A DNA stretch of 64,000 nucleotides, taken from contig JAYZFP010000215.1 of assembly GCA_036336715.1 (NCBI GenBank), positions 50,283 through 114,282 of the forward strand, given 5' to 3'. The notes beneath the pieces are model-generated. The model saw only the letters and a list, made by a program, of their open reading frames with translations. It searched no databases and was not told where the DNA came from. A program made the position numbers and the translations under genes. This document shows, piece after piece, positions 53,592 to 62,295 of this stretch (position 1 is the first letter of the stretch; the number at the start of each line of letters is the position of its first letter). Source of the stretch: JABAAE01 sp036336715. GTDB lineage: Bacteria > Planctomycetota > Planctomycetia > Pirellulales > Pirellulaceae.

Positions 53592-54224
53592 ATGAGTGTT
53601 CGTGTAGTGATTGCCGATGACCACGAAGTGGTACGCAAGGGATTGGTTGCCGTTTTTGAGAACAGTGAAATCGAAATTGTTGGCGAAGCGGCAAACGGTA
53701 TCGAAGCGGTCGAGCAGGCGGCAGCTGCCCGTCCAGACGTGTTGCTGCTGGATGTGAGAATGCCAGATGGCGACGGCCTGGATGTGATGATTCGACTGCA
53801 GGCCGACCTGCCAGAAACAAAAATCGTCCTGTTTTCCAATTACGACAATCCAACCTACATTGCGCGAGCCGTTGCGCTGGGGGCCTTTGACTATGTCCTC
53901 AAGGGCTCAAAACCGGATCAGGTACTGGAAACCGTCAGGCGTGCCGCAACAGCAGACGCGGCGGGACCCGGTAGCCTGCTGGATCAAATAAGGTCCGTCA
54001 TGGCCATTCGCCAAAATCAGCGTGACGATATTCCCCTGACGCACCGCGAGACCCAGGTCCTGAGGCATATCGCGTTCGGGTTGAATAACCGTGAAATCGG
54101 ACTCTCTCTTAGAATCAGTGTCGAAACCGTCAAGGAACACGTGCAGAACATTCTGCGAAAAGTCGATGCCAGCGACAGAACCCAGGCGGCTATTTGGGCA
54201 TTCCGCCAGCAGCTGGTCGAATGA
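53592..54224 (+). CDS. NarL/FixJ-type response regulator
   Basis: A 210-residue two-domain regulator. Receiver: ADDHEVVRKGL, phosphoacceptor Asp54 in LLLDVRMPDGDGLD, Ser82, and Lys104 in YVLKGS. The LuxR-type HTH starts at about 143: LTHRETQVLRHIAFGLNNRE, then LRISVETVKEHVQNILRKVD. No histidine kinase gene is adjacent. It is divergent from the NtrC-type gene and is followed, after a 755-base gap, by the HDOD protein; all four downstream genes run in the same direction. It probably controls transcription of nearby or distant genes in response to an unknown kinase. Confidence 0.93.
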   Translation: MSVRVVIADDHEVVRKGLVAVFENSEIEIVGEAANGIEAVEQAAAARPDVLLLDVRMPDGDGLDVMIRLQADLPETKIVLFSNYDNPTYIARAVALGAFDYVLKGSKPDQVLETVRRAATADAAGPGSLLDQIRSVMAIRQNQRDDIPLTHRETQVLRHIAFGLNNREIGLSLRISVETVKEHVQNILRKVDASDRTQAAIWAFRQQLVE

Positions 54225-54979
54225 AGCAAAAGCCATCCAGGGCCTTCTGTTATTTCGGGATCTCCAGGCAGCCGGGCGAATCGGTTTTCGCATGTTGTAA
54301 CGATTTTAACGGTTAGAGATCTCCCCGCAGTGGATTTGAGGATGATCGGTTGTTCTACTTCGATCCTCGGCAGTTTGTTCAGGGCTCCCAACTGTGGCGA
54401 AACTATATTTTGGCGGAAAAAAGCGTCCTTGCCGGATAGGGACATTCATGGAAGTGTCCTTTGCCTTGATTCCACTGGTTTGACTCGACCCGGTCAACTC
54501 CATTTTTCCGATCCGGTTACGGTTGGAAAAACCACTCAGGTTCAGGTTTAAAAATCAGGGTCACCGAATAGTGAATATCGCAATGATCGTCGGAGTGATG
54601 CTGGGGATAGTGGCTGTCGTCGGACCGATGCGCAACTGCGAAAGTCTCCTGGCTTTGATCCGGAATTGCCCTTGGGGGACCCCTGCCTGCAACTCGATTG
54701 CAGCCACCCGGTTCCCCGGTTGCATGACCGGGTGGACTCCACCGCCCAGCGTTTTGAATCACCGGTTTTTTTTGCCGCTGTCCGAGGAGACCAATTGCAT
54801 TCGGGCAGTCGGGGACTTTCGAAATGTTGGTGGGAGGGAAGGAGTGCCGGCTGTTGTGGATCGCCTGATTTTTCGGCCTGGTCAGGTGGCAGATTACAAG
54901 GAGCCGGCGAGGCAACTCGTTGCCTTTGCTTCACCCTGCAAAAGAGAAACGGAGTAAGGCAAAAGCCGTAAGAAATGTC
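54225..54979. other. 755-base stretch without a convincing gene
   Basis: Lies between the NarL-type regulator and the HDOD gene. Several frames are open, among them a 144-codon frame (TTG 54523, ATG 54583) with one hydrophobic segment IVNIAMIVGVMLGIVAVV, but its codon quality and amino-acid mix are poor. No known RNA, repeat or mobile element was recognised. It should hold the promoter of the HDOD/transhydrogenase genes; it could also hold a small RNA or an eroded gene. Confidence 0.45.
54523..54957 (+). CDS. doubtful small membrane protein frame
   Basis: Open frame of up to 144 codons beginning at TTG (ATG from 54583), with one possible membrane segment and a Pro/Cys-rich rest. It ends 23 bases before the HDOD gene on the same strand. 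No family is recognised. It could equally be an accidental frame, and overlapping minus-strand frames are just as long. Listed for completeness. Confidence 0.2.
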   Translation: MEKPLRFRFKNQGHRIVNIAMIVGVMLGIVAVVGPMRNCESLLALIRNCPWGTPACNSIAATRFPGCMTGWTPPPSVLNHRFFLPLSEETNCIRAVGDFRNVGGREGVPAVVDRLIFRPGQVADYKEPARQLVAFASPCKRETE

Positions 54980-55843
54980 ATGACATCCCCTTCGGAATTG
55001 ATTTCACAGAGCAGCAACAGCCTGGCATCCCTGCTGTCTGATGCGATTGAGCAGAATCAACTGGAAGTTCCCATGCTGCCTACGGTGGCAACCCGGGTGA
55101 TTACGCTGACCCAGGATCCGGATACAGATGCCCGGCACCTTTCGGATCTGATCCAGGGCGACCAGTCTTTGGCCGCCTACGTCATGAAGATCGCCAATTC
55201 TCCCGCATATACCCCGGACGGCAACCTGGTTTCCCTTCAGCAGGCCATTGCCCGCCTGGGAATGAAGAACATTGCAGAAATTGCCATCACCGCTTCGGTA
55301 AACTCGAAAACTTTTGCCGTCCCGGAATTCGAGTCCGAAATCTCTCTGCTTTGGGATCACTCGCTTGCAACGGCTCTCTGGTCCAAGGAAATCGCGAGGA
55401 TTTGTCGTAAAAATGTCGAATGCGTCTTCTTGTGCGGTCTCCTGCATTCCATTGGCAAGCCAGCCGCTTTGCAGAAGGTTGTCGAACTTGCCAACCGGCA
55501 CCAGATCTCCACAGAGCCGGATCTCTGCATGAAACTGGTCGACCAGTTTCATCGCAAAATAGGCATCGAGGTCGTGCAAAAATGGGCTATGCCGAAAGCG
55601 GTTGTGGATGTGCTGAGCAATTTTGATGACTACAGGAATTCCGAACATTCGATGGAACCCACAGCCATCGTCGTCACCGGCTCGGCCTTCGCTACCTACA
55701 TGTTGCAGCCCGAACTGATTTCGGAGAAGGCGCTGGTAGAAATGGAGTCGCTGGAAATCATCAACCTCTATGATGACGAAGTCGAGGCGCTGCTGGCCAA
55801 GTACTGCGATATCCGCTCCAGCATGGAGACCATGCGATCATGA
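54980..55843 (+). CDS. HDOD domain signalling protein
   Basis: A 287-residue HDOD protein (a divergent HD-type, non-enzymatic signalling domain). Marks: PMLPTVATRVITLTQDPDTD, LIQGDQSLAAYVMKIANSPAY, VSLQQAIARLGMKNIAEIAI, LWDHSLATALWSKEIARI, CVFLCGLLHSIGKPAAL (HDOD pocket) and WAMPKAVVDVLSNFDDY. ATG 54980 is the first ATG at the conserved N-terminus. Its TGA overlaps the ATG of the transhydrogenase gene by 4 bases, so the two are made together. HDOD domains usually work as docking or regulatory parts in two-component and c-di-GMP circuits. Confidence 0.9.
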   Translation: MTSPSELISQSSNSLASLLSDAIEQNQLEVPMLPTVATRVITLTQDPDTDARHLSDLIQGDQSLAAYVMKIANSPAYTPDGNLVSLQQAIARLGMKNIAEIAITASVNSKTFAVPEFESEISLLWDHSLATALWSKEIARICRKNVECVFLCGLLHSIGKPAALQKVVELANRHQISTEPDLCMKLVDQFHRKIGIEVVQKWAMPKAVVDVLSNFDDYRNSEHSMEPTAIVVTGSAFATYMLQPELISEKALVEMESLEIINLYDDEVEALLAKYCDIRSSMETMRS

Positions 55844-57303
55844 ACGTCTCGAAATATGACGTGGTTGTTATTGGCAGCGGCCCTGCCGGACAGAAGGCAG
55901 CTTTGCAGGCTGCTGAAGCTGGAAAAAAGACGGTCATTATTGAGCGGGATCGGGTCGTGGGAGGCGCCTGCGTACACCGGGGTACCATTCCCTCCAAGAC
56001 CCTGCGGGAAAATGCTCTCCGCGTCAGGGAAATGAGAAAGAATGCCAGTTTTGCCAACTTCAAATTTGCCGAAGAGTCCGAACTGGCCATCCTGCTGCAC
56101 CGACTGGAAAGGGTACTCCAGGCTCACGACGAATACATGCAACGGCAAATCGAGCGTCAGGACATCGATTTTATTCACGGCCGGGCAAAGTTTCTTGATT
56201 CGCAGCGGCTCGAAATACGGAAGATTCGCAAGCCAAAGCAGATTCTGGAAGCCGGGAGAATCGTGATCGCGACAGGATCGATACCGCGGAATCCCCCCAA
56301 CATGGCCATCGATCACGAGCATGTCTTTGACAGTGATTCGGTGCTCTCCATGCTTTACCTTCCCAAAAGCCTGAACGTGCTTGGGGGAGGGGTGATTGCC
56401 AGTGAGTACGCTTCCATTTTCCAGGCCCTCGGCGTCCAGGTCACGATGATTGACCGATACCCGCTTCCTCTGGGATTCCTGGATGATGACCTGACGACCG
56501 CCTTTGTCGAAGTCTTCGAACAGATGGGGGGACGTTGGGCAGGCGGCTCCGTGGTGGCCGATGTCCACTGGGACGGTATCAGCAAGGTTATCTGCACGCT
56601 TGATACCGGAGAACAGTTTGAGAGCGACAAAGCCCTGGTGGCGGCCGGGCGGATTGCCAACATCGCCGACCTGTGTATCGAAAACGCCGGTTTGGAGCTG
56701 AACGACAAGCAACTCATCAGTGTCGACCAGGATCTGCGAACGGCCGTTCCGGGCATTTATGCTGCCGGGGATGTTATTGGGCCACCGTCCCTGGCATCGA
56801 GCTCGATGGAACAGGGCAGGCGGGCAGCCTGCAATGCCTTTCAACTGGAAACGGGTCAGATGGGATCCCTGATACCAACCGGGATTTACGCCATCCCCGA
56901 GCTGTCAGCAGTCGGCGAAAACGAAGAATCGGCCAAGGCAAAATATGGCGATATCCTCATCGGCCGGGCGCGCTTTGATGAAACAGCGCGTGGACAGATT
57001 TCCGGAGCAACCGACGGTTTTCTGAAATTGATCGCTGATTCAGAGGGTCGCAGGCTTCTGGGCGTCATGATCGTCGGCGAAGGAGCAACAGAACTGATAC
57101 ATATCGGTCAGATGGCCCTGATTCAGAATGAAGATATCGATGTTTTCGTGGAAAACATTTTCAATTTTCCAACACTGGCCGAGGCCTACCGCGAAGCCGC
57201 GCTGAGCGTGATCGCCCAACGCAACCGGCGAATGCTGAGCCCGGGCCAACCCATTTCGGATTGTCAAGCGCAAGCTGCCCAGGTTCCTTCAACCAGTCAC
57301 TGA
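55840..57303 (+). CDS. sthA: soluble pyridine nucleotide transhydrogenase-like flavoprotein
   Basis: A 487-residue FAD flavoprotein of the SthA (Si-specific NAD(P)+ transhydrogenase) type, which moves hydride between NADH and NADP+. FAD motif VVVIGSGPAGQKAALQAAEAG; the redox-site region reads GGACVHRGTIPSKTLRE, with Cys44 kept and Thr49 in place of the second Cys, as in SthA and unlike dihydrolipoamide dehydrogenase. NAD motif LNVLGGGVIASEYASIFQALG; second FAD motif GIYAAGDVIGPPSLASSSMEQGRRA; C-terminal dimer domain with FNFPTLAEAYREAAL. It is translationally coupled to the upstream HDOD gene, an unusual partner, and followed by an HDOD-GGDEF gene. Confidence 0.9.
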   Translation: MNVSKYDVVVIGSGPAGQKAALQAAEAGKKTVIIERDRVVGGACVHRGTIPSKTLRENALRVREMRKNASFANFKFAEESELAILLHRLERVLQAHDEYMQRQIERQDIDFIHGRAKFLDSQRLEIRKIRKPKQILEAGRIVIATGSIPRNPPNMAIDHEHVFDSDSVLSMLYLPKSLNVLGGGVIASEYASIFQALGVQVTMIDRYPLPLGFLDDDLTTAFVEVFEQMGGRWAGGSVVADVHWDGISKVICTLDTGEQFESDKALVAAGRIANIADLCIENAGLELNDKQLISVDQDLRTAVPGIYAAGDVIGPPSLASSSMEQGRRAACNAFQLETGQMGSLIPTGIYAIPELSAVGENEESAKAKYGDILIGRARFDETARGQISGATDGFLKLIADSEGRRLLGVMIVGEGATELIHIGQMALIQNEDIDVFVENIFNFPTLAEAYREAALSVIAQRNRRMLSPGQPISDCQAQAAQVPSTSH

Positions 57304-57441
57304 AAGGGATTGGTTTTTCCGGTTGGCAGACCCTGAAAAGAGTGAATTTTTGTATGGCCTCTGTCACCCGCGACCTGTTTCAACCGATAACCTTGATGCG
57401 ACGTATTTTCCTTCCAATTTCATCCGTATCCGAGAAGCGTC

Positions 57442-58989
57442 ATGAACCTGCCCAGTCGTAAAGAACTGATTTCAAACGCAGTTAAATCGGGCAAACTCCC
57501 CAGCCTTCCGTCGGTGGCCATGGAAATCGTTAGGCTTTGCAAAAGCGATGATGTTCCATTGGATAAACTGGCCCACGTGGTCTCCATCGATCCCTCGCTG
57601 GCCGCCAAGATCCTCCGGCTGGCCAACACTGCCAAATACAGACGTAACCAGGAACTGACCGACCTCCATCGTGCCTGTTTTGTGCTTGGTCTCAAGACGC
57701 TGAAGATCATGTCACTTGGATTCTCCGTCGCCGAGGCAGCCGAACGCCCCGATTCTGACTGCTGTTTTGACTACGATGCCTACTGGGCCAACAGTATCAG
57801 CTGTGCCGTAGCCGCACGGGAGTTGGCAAAAATGGTCGAGCCGGACTGGGAAAACGAGGCTTTTTTCTGCGGGCTTCTGGGGAGGGTCGGTCAACTGGCA
57901 ATGGCACGGGCCATTCCCGAAGATTATGACGACATCATCGATGCGTCCCGAACCCTGCTCCCCACCTCCGAGGATGAGCTGGCAGCATTCGGATTTGACC
58001 ACCATGAATTGGCTGAACAGCTTTTGAGCCTCTGGGAACTACCGGAGCTGCTCGTATCGGCAGTCACCTACTGGAATCAGCCGGACAATGGGGGGGAGGC
58101 CAAAAGAATCTGTCAGATTGTGCGACTGGCCGACCGGATCTCCCGTTTGATACACGAGCGCGAAAAGGGGGATCACCTCCGCCAGGCATACATGATGGCC
58201 GAGACCGATTTTGGAATCTCGCAGGCGGAATTGGACGACCTGATCGTCATTCTGAACGAGGAAATCAATTCCCTGGCCCGCATCCTCGACGTCAAAATCG
58301 AGAATCAGTCCGAGTACCAGCAGCTGGTCGATGATGCCCGTGAACAGATGGCCCAAATCTCGCTGCAGGCAGCCATGGAGCTGGAAACCACTTCCATTGA
58401 CCTGGAACATGAGCGGGAGCGGAGCTCCAGGCTGGAATCAAGGTCCGAAGAGCTGCTGAAAAAATCGCAAATGGACTCCCTGACAGGAGTAGCGAACCGG
58501 GGCGCCTTTGACTCCAAACTTCGCAAGCTAATTGCCGCCAAGATCGCCGATTCCAACTCGAAGGGGATTGGCGTGCTGATGCTGGATGTCGATCATTTCA
58601 AGGTCGTCAATGACACTTATGGGCACCTGGTTGGCGACCGGGTTTTGAAGGAAGTTGCCACAGCTGTCAAGAATTCACTCCGCCCATCCGATTTCATGGC
58701 CCGCTACGGTGGGGAGGAATTTGTCATCCTGTTTGCCCAGACAGGTCTCCATGAACTGAAGAATGTGGCCGAGCGAACCCGAAAAGTGGTCGAAGACGTC
58801 ATTATCATGCACGAGGGAAAAGCATTCGGTGTCACGGCCAGCCTGGGTGGGGCCATCTGCCGCGAATTCAATGAAATCAGTGACGGTATCGAGCTGATCA
58901 AACTTGCAGACGAATGCCTCTACAACGCCAAAAAAGCTGGGCGAAACCGGTGCTCTTTTACCGAGTTCGCACCCGTGAACACACGCTGA
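57442..58989 (+). CDS. HDOD-GGDEF diguanylate cyclase
   Basis: A 515-residue protein. An N-terminal HDOD domain (LPSLPSVAMEIVRLCKSDD, SIDPSLAAKILRLANTAKY, ACFVLGLKTLKIMSLGFS, FFCGLLGRVGQLAMARA, LLSLWELPELLVSAVTYW) spans about residues 17-220. A coiled-coil link follows (LELEHERERSSRLESRSEEL-like stretch), then a GGDEF domain from about 345: MDSLTGVANRGAFDSKL, DVDHFKVVNDTYGHLVGDRV and ARYGGEEFVILF with GGEEF at 423-427, which keeps the catalytic residues for c-di-GMP synthesis. No RxxD inhibitory site was checked in detail. It follows the transhydrogenase gene after 138 bases on the same strand. Confidence 0.93.
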   Translation: MNLPSRKELISNAVKSGKLPSLPSVAMEIVRLCKSDDVPLDKLAHVVSIDPSLAAKILRLANTAKYRRNQELTDLHRACFVLGLKTLKIMSLGFSVAEAAERPDSDCCFDYDAYWANSISCAVAARELAKMVEPDWENEAFFCGLLGRVGQLAMARAIPEDYDDIIDASRTLLPTSEDELAAFGFDHHELAEQLLSLWELPELLVSAVTYWNQPDNGGEAKRICQIVRLADRISRLIHEREKGDHLRQAYMMAETDFGISQAELDDLIVILNEEINSLARILDVKIENQSEYQQLVDDAREQMAQISLQAAMELETTSIDLEHERERSSRLESRSEELLKKSQMDSLTGVANRGAFDSKLRKLIAAKIADSNSKGIGVLMLDVDHFKVVNDTYGHLVGDRVLKEVATAVKNSLRPSDFMARYGGEEFVILFAQTGLHELKNVAERTRKVVEDVIIMHEGKAFGVTASLGGAICREFNEISDGIELIKLADECLYNAKKAGRNRCSFTEFAPVNTR

Positions 58990-59148
58990 AAAGAACCCAC
59001 AGCCTTATGGGCCACCGAGCCTCGGCACAGCAATGGCCGGAAACAGAACATCGACTTGGCCGCAAAAAACTCAAGCCGGTTAACCGGGTGCATGAGCCGC
59101 AACCGGGTTTCGGATCTTTGCCCCGGTTCATTCGTGCTGGCTTGAAGC

Positions 59149-59212
59149 CAGAATCGTTGCCCGCCAGAATCGTTGCCAGGCAGAATCGTTGCCAGGCAGA
59201 ATCGCTGCCCGC
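59149..59212. repeat. four tandem copies of a 16-base repeat
   Basis: Units at 59149, 59165, 59181 and 59197. The two middle copies are identical (CAGAATCGTTGCCAGG); the outer two differ at two or three positions (ending CCCGC). A degenerate fifth start (CAAATTCG) follows at 59213. The unit length is not a multiple of three, which suits its non-coding position. Confidence 0.9.
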
Positions 59213-59298
59213 CAAATTCGTTTTCCACCGCAATCTGCCAGACCGCCAGTCTATTCGAGGCTGGCCCATTTTCGGGCAAAGCGGAGGTGGATTCCGAA

Positions 59299-59314
59299 TC
59301 CGAACCTGTTCGGA
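59299..59314. terminator. hairpin directly after the ilvB stop codon
   Basis: TCCGAA (59299-59304) and TTCGGA (59309-59314) form a 6-base stem with a 4-base loop, one base beyond the ilvB stop. No T-run follows, so stopping transcription is only a guess. Confidence 0.35.
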
Positions 59315-61090
59315 CTACTTGAGAATCATGTCATCCACGGTCATCCCGGAAGGAATCATGGGCAGAACATGTTCCTGGTAGGGCACTTCGACATCCAGCA
59401 CGTACGGACCGTCGTAGTTGATCATTTCCAGCATTGCATCCTTGAGATCGTTCTTCCTGGATACCGAGCTCGCACCGCAACCATAGCCTTTGGCGATTTG
59501 GACAAAATCGGGATAACGCTTCTGGGTGTAAGTATGGGCCGTGGTTTCCCCTTTTCCCCGTGCCTCCGGGTCATCAATCGGTCCGAGGTAGGTATGGGCC
59601 CGATTGCTGTCCATGAATCGGTCTTCCCACTGCACGACCATTCCCAGGTGCTGGTTGTTCAGCAACAGAACCTTGACCGGGAGCTTCTCACAAAAACAGG
59701 TTGCCAACTCCTGGATATTCATCTGGAAACTGCCATCGCCGTCAATATCGATCACCAATGAGTCCGGAAACGCTGATTGGGCACCCATCGCCGCCGGCAG
59801 ACCGAATCCCATCGTGCCCAGGCCGGAACTGGACAGCCAGGTTCGCGGCCGGTTGAATTTGTAAAACTGGGCTGCCCACATCTGGTGCTGCCCCACCCCC
59901 ACGCTGATGATCGTTTCCCGGTCCTGGGTAATTTCCGACAGGACGTCGATCGCGTGCTGCTGCTGGATGCCGTCGAATTCCGTATCGTAGTGAAAAGGAT
60001 AGTCGGCCTTCAGTTGTTTGCATTTGCCTACCCAGTCAGTGATGTCATCGGGAGACTCGACCACCTTGTTCAATTCCGTCAGGGCAAACTTGACATCACT
60101 GACCACCGGGATGTGAGCCGCTTTGTTCTTGTTCAGCTCAGAAGGGTCAATATCGATGTGGACAATTTTTGCATCCTTGGCAAAGGCTTCCAGTTTCCCG
60201 GTCACACGATCGTCGAAGCGTACGCCAAATGCCAAAAGCAAATCACAATCCCGAACGGCATAGTTCGCGTAGGCGGCACCATGCATTCCCAACATGTCCA
60301 GGCTGAGTGAATCGCTCGCCGGAAAAGTTCCGAGGCCCATCACGGTCATCGTGGTGGGAATCCCGGTGATTTCAACAAATTTTCGCAGCTCTTCGGAAGC
60401 ATCTGCCGCAACGACCCCGCCTCCTGCGTAAACAATGGGCCGCTTGGCAAACTTGATGGCTGCTGCAATCTGCTTGATCTGCTCAGGCTGGGCAAATCTT
60501 TTTTCGACAAAGTAACCGGGCAGGTTCATTGGAGGGTCCCATTCGACATTCAGGTCGTCCATCTGAATGTCCTTGGGCATGTCGATCAGTACCGGGCCTG
60601 GCCGGCCGGTGGTCGCAATATGAAAGGCCTCTTTGACAACCCGTGGCACGTCCCGGATATCCGTCACCAGGTAATGATGCTTGGTAATTCCACGGCAGAC
60701 CTCGACAATAGGCGTTTCCTGAAATGCATCGCTACCGATGACTTTCGTGGGAACCTGTCCCGTGATTGCAATCAGGGGAATGGAGTCCAGCTTGGCGTCC
60801 GCGATGGCTGTCACCAGGTTGGTGGCTCCGGGTCCACTGGTCGCCATAACGACTCCCGGCTTGCCGGTCGTGCGTGCATAACCCTGAGCCGCGAAACAGC
60901 CACCCTGTTCATGCCGTGGCAGAATGGTCCGCAACTTGGCGTCAAATCGGGTCAGAGCCTGGTGAAGCGGCATGCTTGCCCCACCGGGGTAGGCAAAGAT
61001 CACGTCAACTCCGTGGTCGACCAGCGACTTGACCAGGATGTCAGCACCACTGAGCCAAGTTGAATTATCGACGGACTCGGAAATCGACAT
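59315..61090 (-). CDS. ilvB: acetolactate synthase large subunit
   Basis: A 591-residue ThDP-dependent enzyme that condenses two pyruvates (or pyruvate with 2-ketobutyrate) in branched-chain amino-acid synthesis. ADILVKSLVDHGVDVIFAYPGG opens the chain; catalytic Glu61 lies in PRHEQGGCFAAQGYAR; GVVMATSGPGATNLVTAIADA, AITGQVPTKVIGSDAFQE and GPVLIDMPKDIQ follow. The ThDP motif GDGSFQMN begins at about 451 and ends at LNNQHLGMVVQWE. AAGGAGA six bases before the ATG fixes the start at 61088-61090; the longer reading from 61282 is rejected. No ilvN small subunit is next to it. Confidence 0.95.
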   Translation of the reverse strand: MSISESVDNSTWLSGADILVKSLVDHGVDVIFAYPGGASMPLHQALTRFDAKLRTILPRHEQGGCFAAQGYARTTGKPGVVMATSGPGATNLVTAIADAKLDSIPLIAITGQVPTKVIGSDAFQETPIVEVCRGITKHHYLVTDIRDVPRVVKEAFHIATTGRPGPVLIDMPKDIQMDDLNVEWDPPMNLPGYFVEKRFAQPEQIKQIAAAIKFAKRPIVYAGGGVVAADASEELRKFVEITGIPTTMTVMGLGTFPASDSLSLDMLGMHGAAYANYAVRDCDLLLAFGVRFDDRVTGKLEAFAKDAKIVHIDIDPSELNKNKAAHIPVVSDVKFALTELNKVVESPDDITDWVGKCKQLKADYPFHYDTEFDGIQQQHAIDVLSEITQDRETIISVGVGQHQMWAAQFYKFNRPRTWLSSSGLGTMGFGLPAAMGAQSAFPDSLVIDIDGDGSFQMNIQELATCFCEKLPVKVLLLNNQHLGMVVQWEDRFMDSNRAHTYLGPIDDPEARGKGETTAHTYTQKRYPDFVQIAKGYGCGASSVSRKNDLKDAMLEMINYDGPYVLDVEVPYQEHVLPMIPSGMTVDDMILK

Positions 61091-61451
61091 TTTGATTCTC
61101 CTTACGGGGGATATGCCTGCTGGGAACAAGAATTGTGGACTTGGAAAGCCCGGGCAGCCTGGGTCGGTCGTATGAGCATCGGCAGGAACAGGCTCCCGCC
61201 TTTGATGGAACGCCCTTACAGGCGAATTATAACAAAAACGACCGTATGGAAACGGCAAAATATTTTTCTCCCCAACCCCCACAACCCTTACAAGAGCATA
61301 AAGTCCCCCAATCCTCCTTTAGCGCTCACCCGGCAAAAAACAAATTCACCCCGTCCCCCCAAAGATCGGCAGGCGAGCGTTCGATACTCGAAAGGGATGG
61401 ATTCTCTTTTGACGCCGGGATGCTCAATTCACCCCTTTCTTCGAAGTCGTC
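61091..61451. other. 361-base divergent promoter region
   Basis: Lies between ilvB (-) and the small membrane protein (+). Apart from the ribosome site of ilvB, no gene, repeat or hairpin was recognised; it should carry both promoters. Confidence 0.55.
61097..61103 (-). promoter_or_regulatory. strong Shine-Dalgarno site of ilvB
   Basis: AAGGAGA on the minus strand, six bases before the ilvB ATG at 61088-61090. It rules out the upstream in-frame start. Confidence 0.8.
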
Positions 61452-61742
61452 ATGGATTTCAACAAGCACAGTCTCTTTGTCTGGGGAGCGATGCTCCTCT
61501 TTTTTGGGCTCCAATTCCACTATTTCGACAGTTTTGTGCTTACCGAAAAAGCATCCGGGTTCTACTACCAGAGATTCGAAAAAAGGGCCAAGGTGGAAAA
61601 ACCGGACAGCCCCTTCCTGAAAGATGCTCCCGTCATCTCCCGCCGAAAAACCATTCAGCCACCCGATTGGCTTGGTCGTTGCCTGATGTCGGTCGGGGGA
61701 GTCCTGATTTTCCAAAGTGTCCTGATCCGTCGGAACGAATAA
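61452..61742 (+). CDS. small two-helix membrane protein
   Basis: A 96-residue protein with a hydrophobic segment at each end: SLFVWGAMLLFFGLQFHYFD near residue 7-26 and CLMSVGGVLIFQSVLIRR near 78-95, with a charged middle part (EKRAKVEKPDSPFLKD). This shape occurs in small planctomycete hypothetical proteins; no function is known. No ribosome site is evident. It lies 128 bases upstream of the STAS gene in the same direction. Confidence 0.7.
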   Translation: MDFNKHSLFVWGAMLLFFGLQFHYFDSFVLTEKASGFYYQRFEKRAKVEKPDSPFLKDAPVISRRKTIQPPDWLGRCLMSVGGVLIFQSVLIRRNE

Positions 61743-61870
61743 ATGGTGGTCGGGGCGGGAGTTGCCCGGTCAGCCGACAAAAAATGCCAATCCCCGTGGT
61801 TCCGGTTCTTTTCGGAAAAGAAGATACCGATCAGAATGGGTTTACCTTCGTTTCTTATTATTAGGTTGCC

Positions 61871-62227
61871 ATGACTTCCTTTACTCAAATTACGACCGAA
61901 CAGGTCGCTGATATCCAGATTGTCAATTTCAACTCGAACCGGGTGATGGATCCGATGATGATCGAGGAAATTGGTGGGGAACTGCAGTCGCTGATCGATC
62001 AACACAAAGGCGGGACATTCCTGCTTGATCTGAGCAACGTCGAATTCCTGTCCAGCGCCGTGCTGAACCGACTCATCGTGCTCGACAAGAATGTCAAGGC
62101 GGACAAAGGTGTGTTGGCATTCAGCAATCTCGGTCCGGCCGTCGGTGAGGTTTTCGCCATCACCAAGCTCGATCTGCTGTTCAAGATTTTTGACAATCGA
62201 AGCGCCGCCATTGAAGCCCTGCAATAA
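61871..62227 (+). CDS. STAS-domain anti-sigma-factor antagonist
   Basis: A 118-residue cytoplasmic SpoIIAA-like protein of partner-switching systems. The conserved core reads GGTFLLDLSNVEFLSSAVLN; Ser61 and Ser62 sit where the SpoIIAA Ser is phosphorylated by the anti-sigma kinase. FDNRSAAIEAL closes the fold. The next gene encodes the matching kinase-type protein, 68 bases downstream, so the two most likely form a regulatory pair, though no sigma factor or phosphatase is seen nearby. Confidence 0.92.
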   Translation: MTSFTQITTEQVADIQIVNFNSNRVMDPMMIEEIGGELQSLIDQHKGGTFLLDLSNVEFLSSAVLNRLIVLDKNVKADKGVLAFSNLGPAVGEVFAITKLDLLFKIFDNRSAAIEALQ

Positions 62228-62295
62228 GGCATGCCAGGTACCGGTCCGATGCATTGACTGATCTCCCATCCGTGGTTCTTTTCAAAGGCAGTCCC

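Larger units (their letters stand above)
58990..59314. other. 325-base intergenic stretch with a fourfold repeat
   Basis: Lies between the HDOD-GGDEF gene (+) and ilvB (-), which converge. Only a 16-base tandem repeat at 59149-59212 and a hairpin directly beyond the ilvB stop (59299-59314) stand out. No gene is supported. Confidence 0.6.

Noticed and set aside
55768..56844. Minus-strand frame of 358 codons
   Set aside because: Antisense to the transhydrogenase gene with all FAD/NAD motifs on the plus strand.
59149..59212. Possible CRISPR array
   Set aside because: Units are 16 bases and directly adjoining with no spacers, and no cas gene is present.
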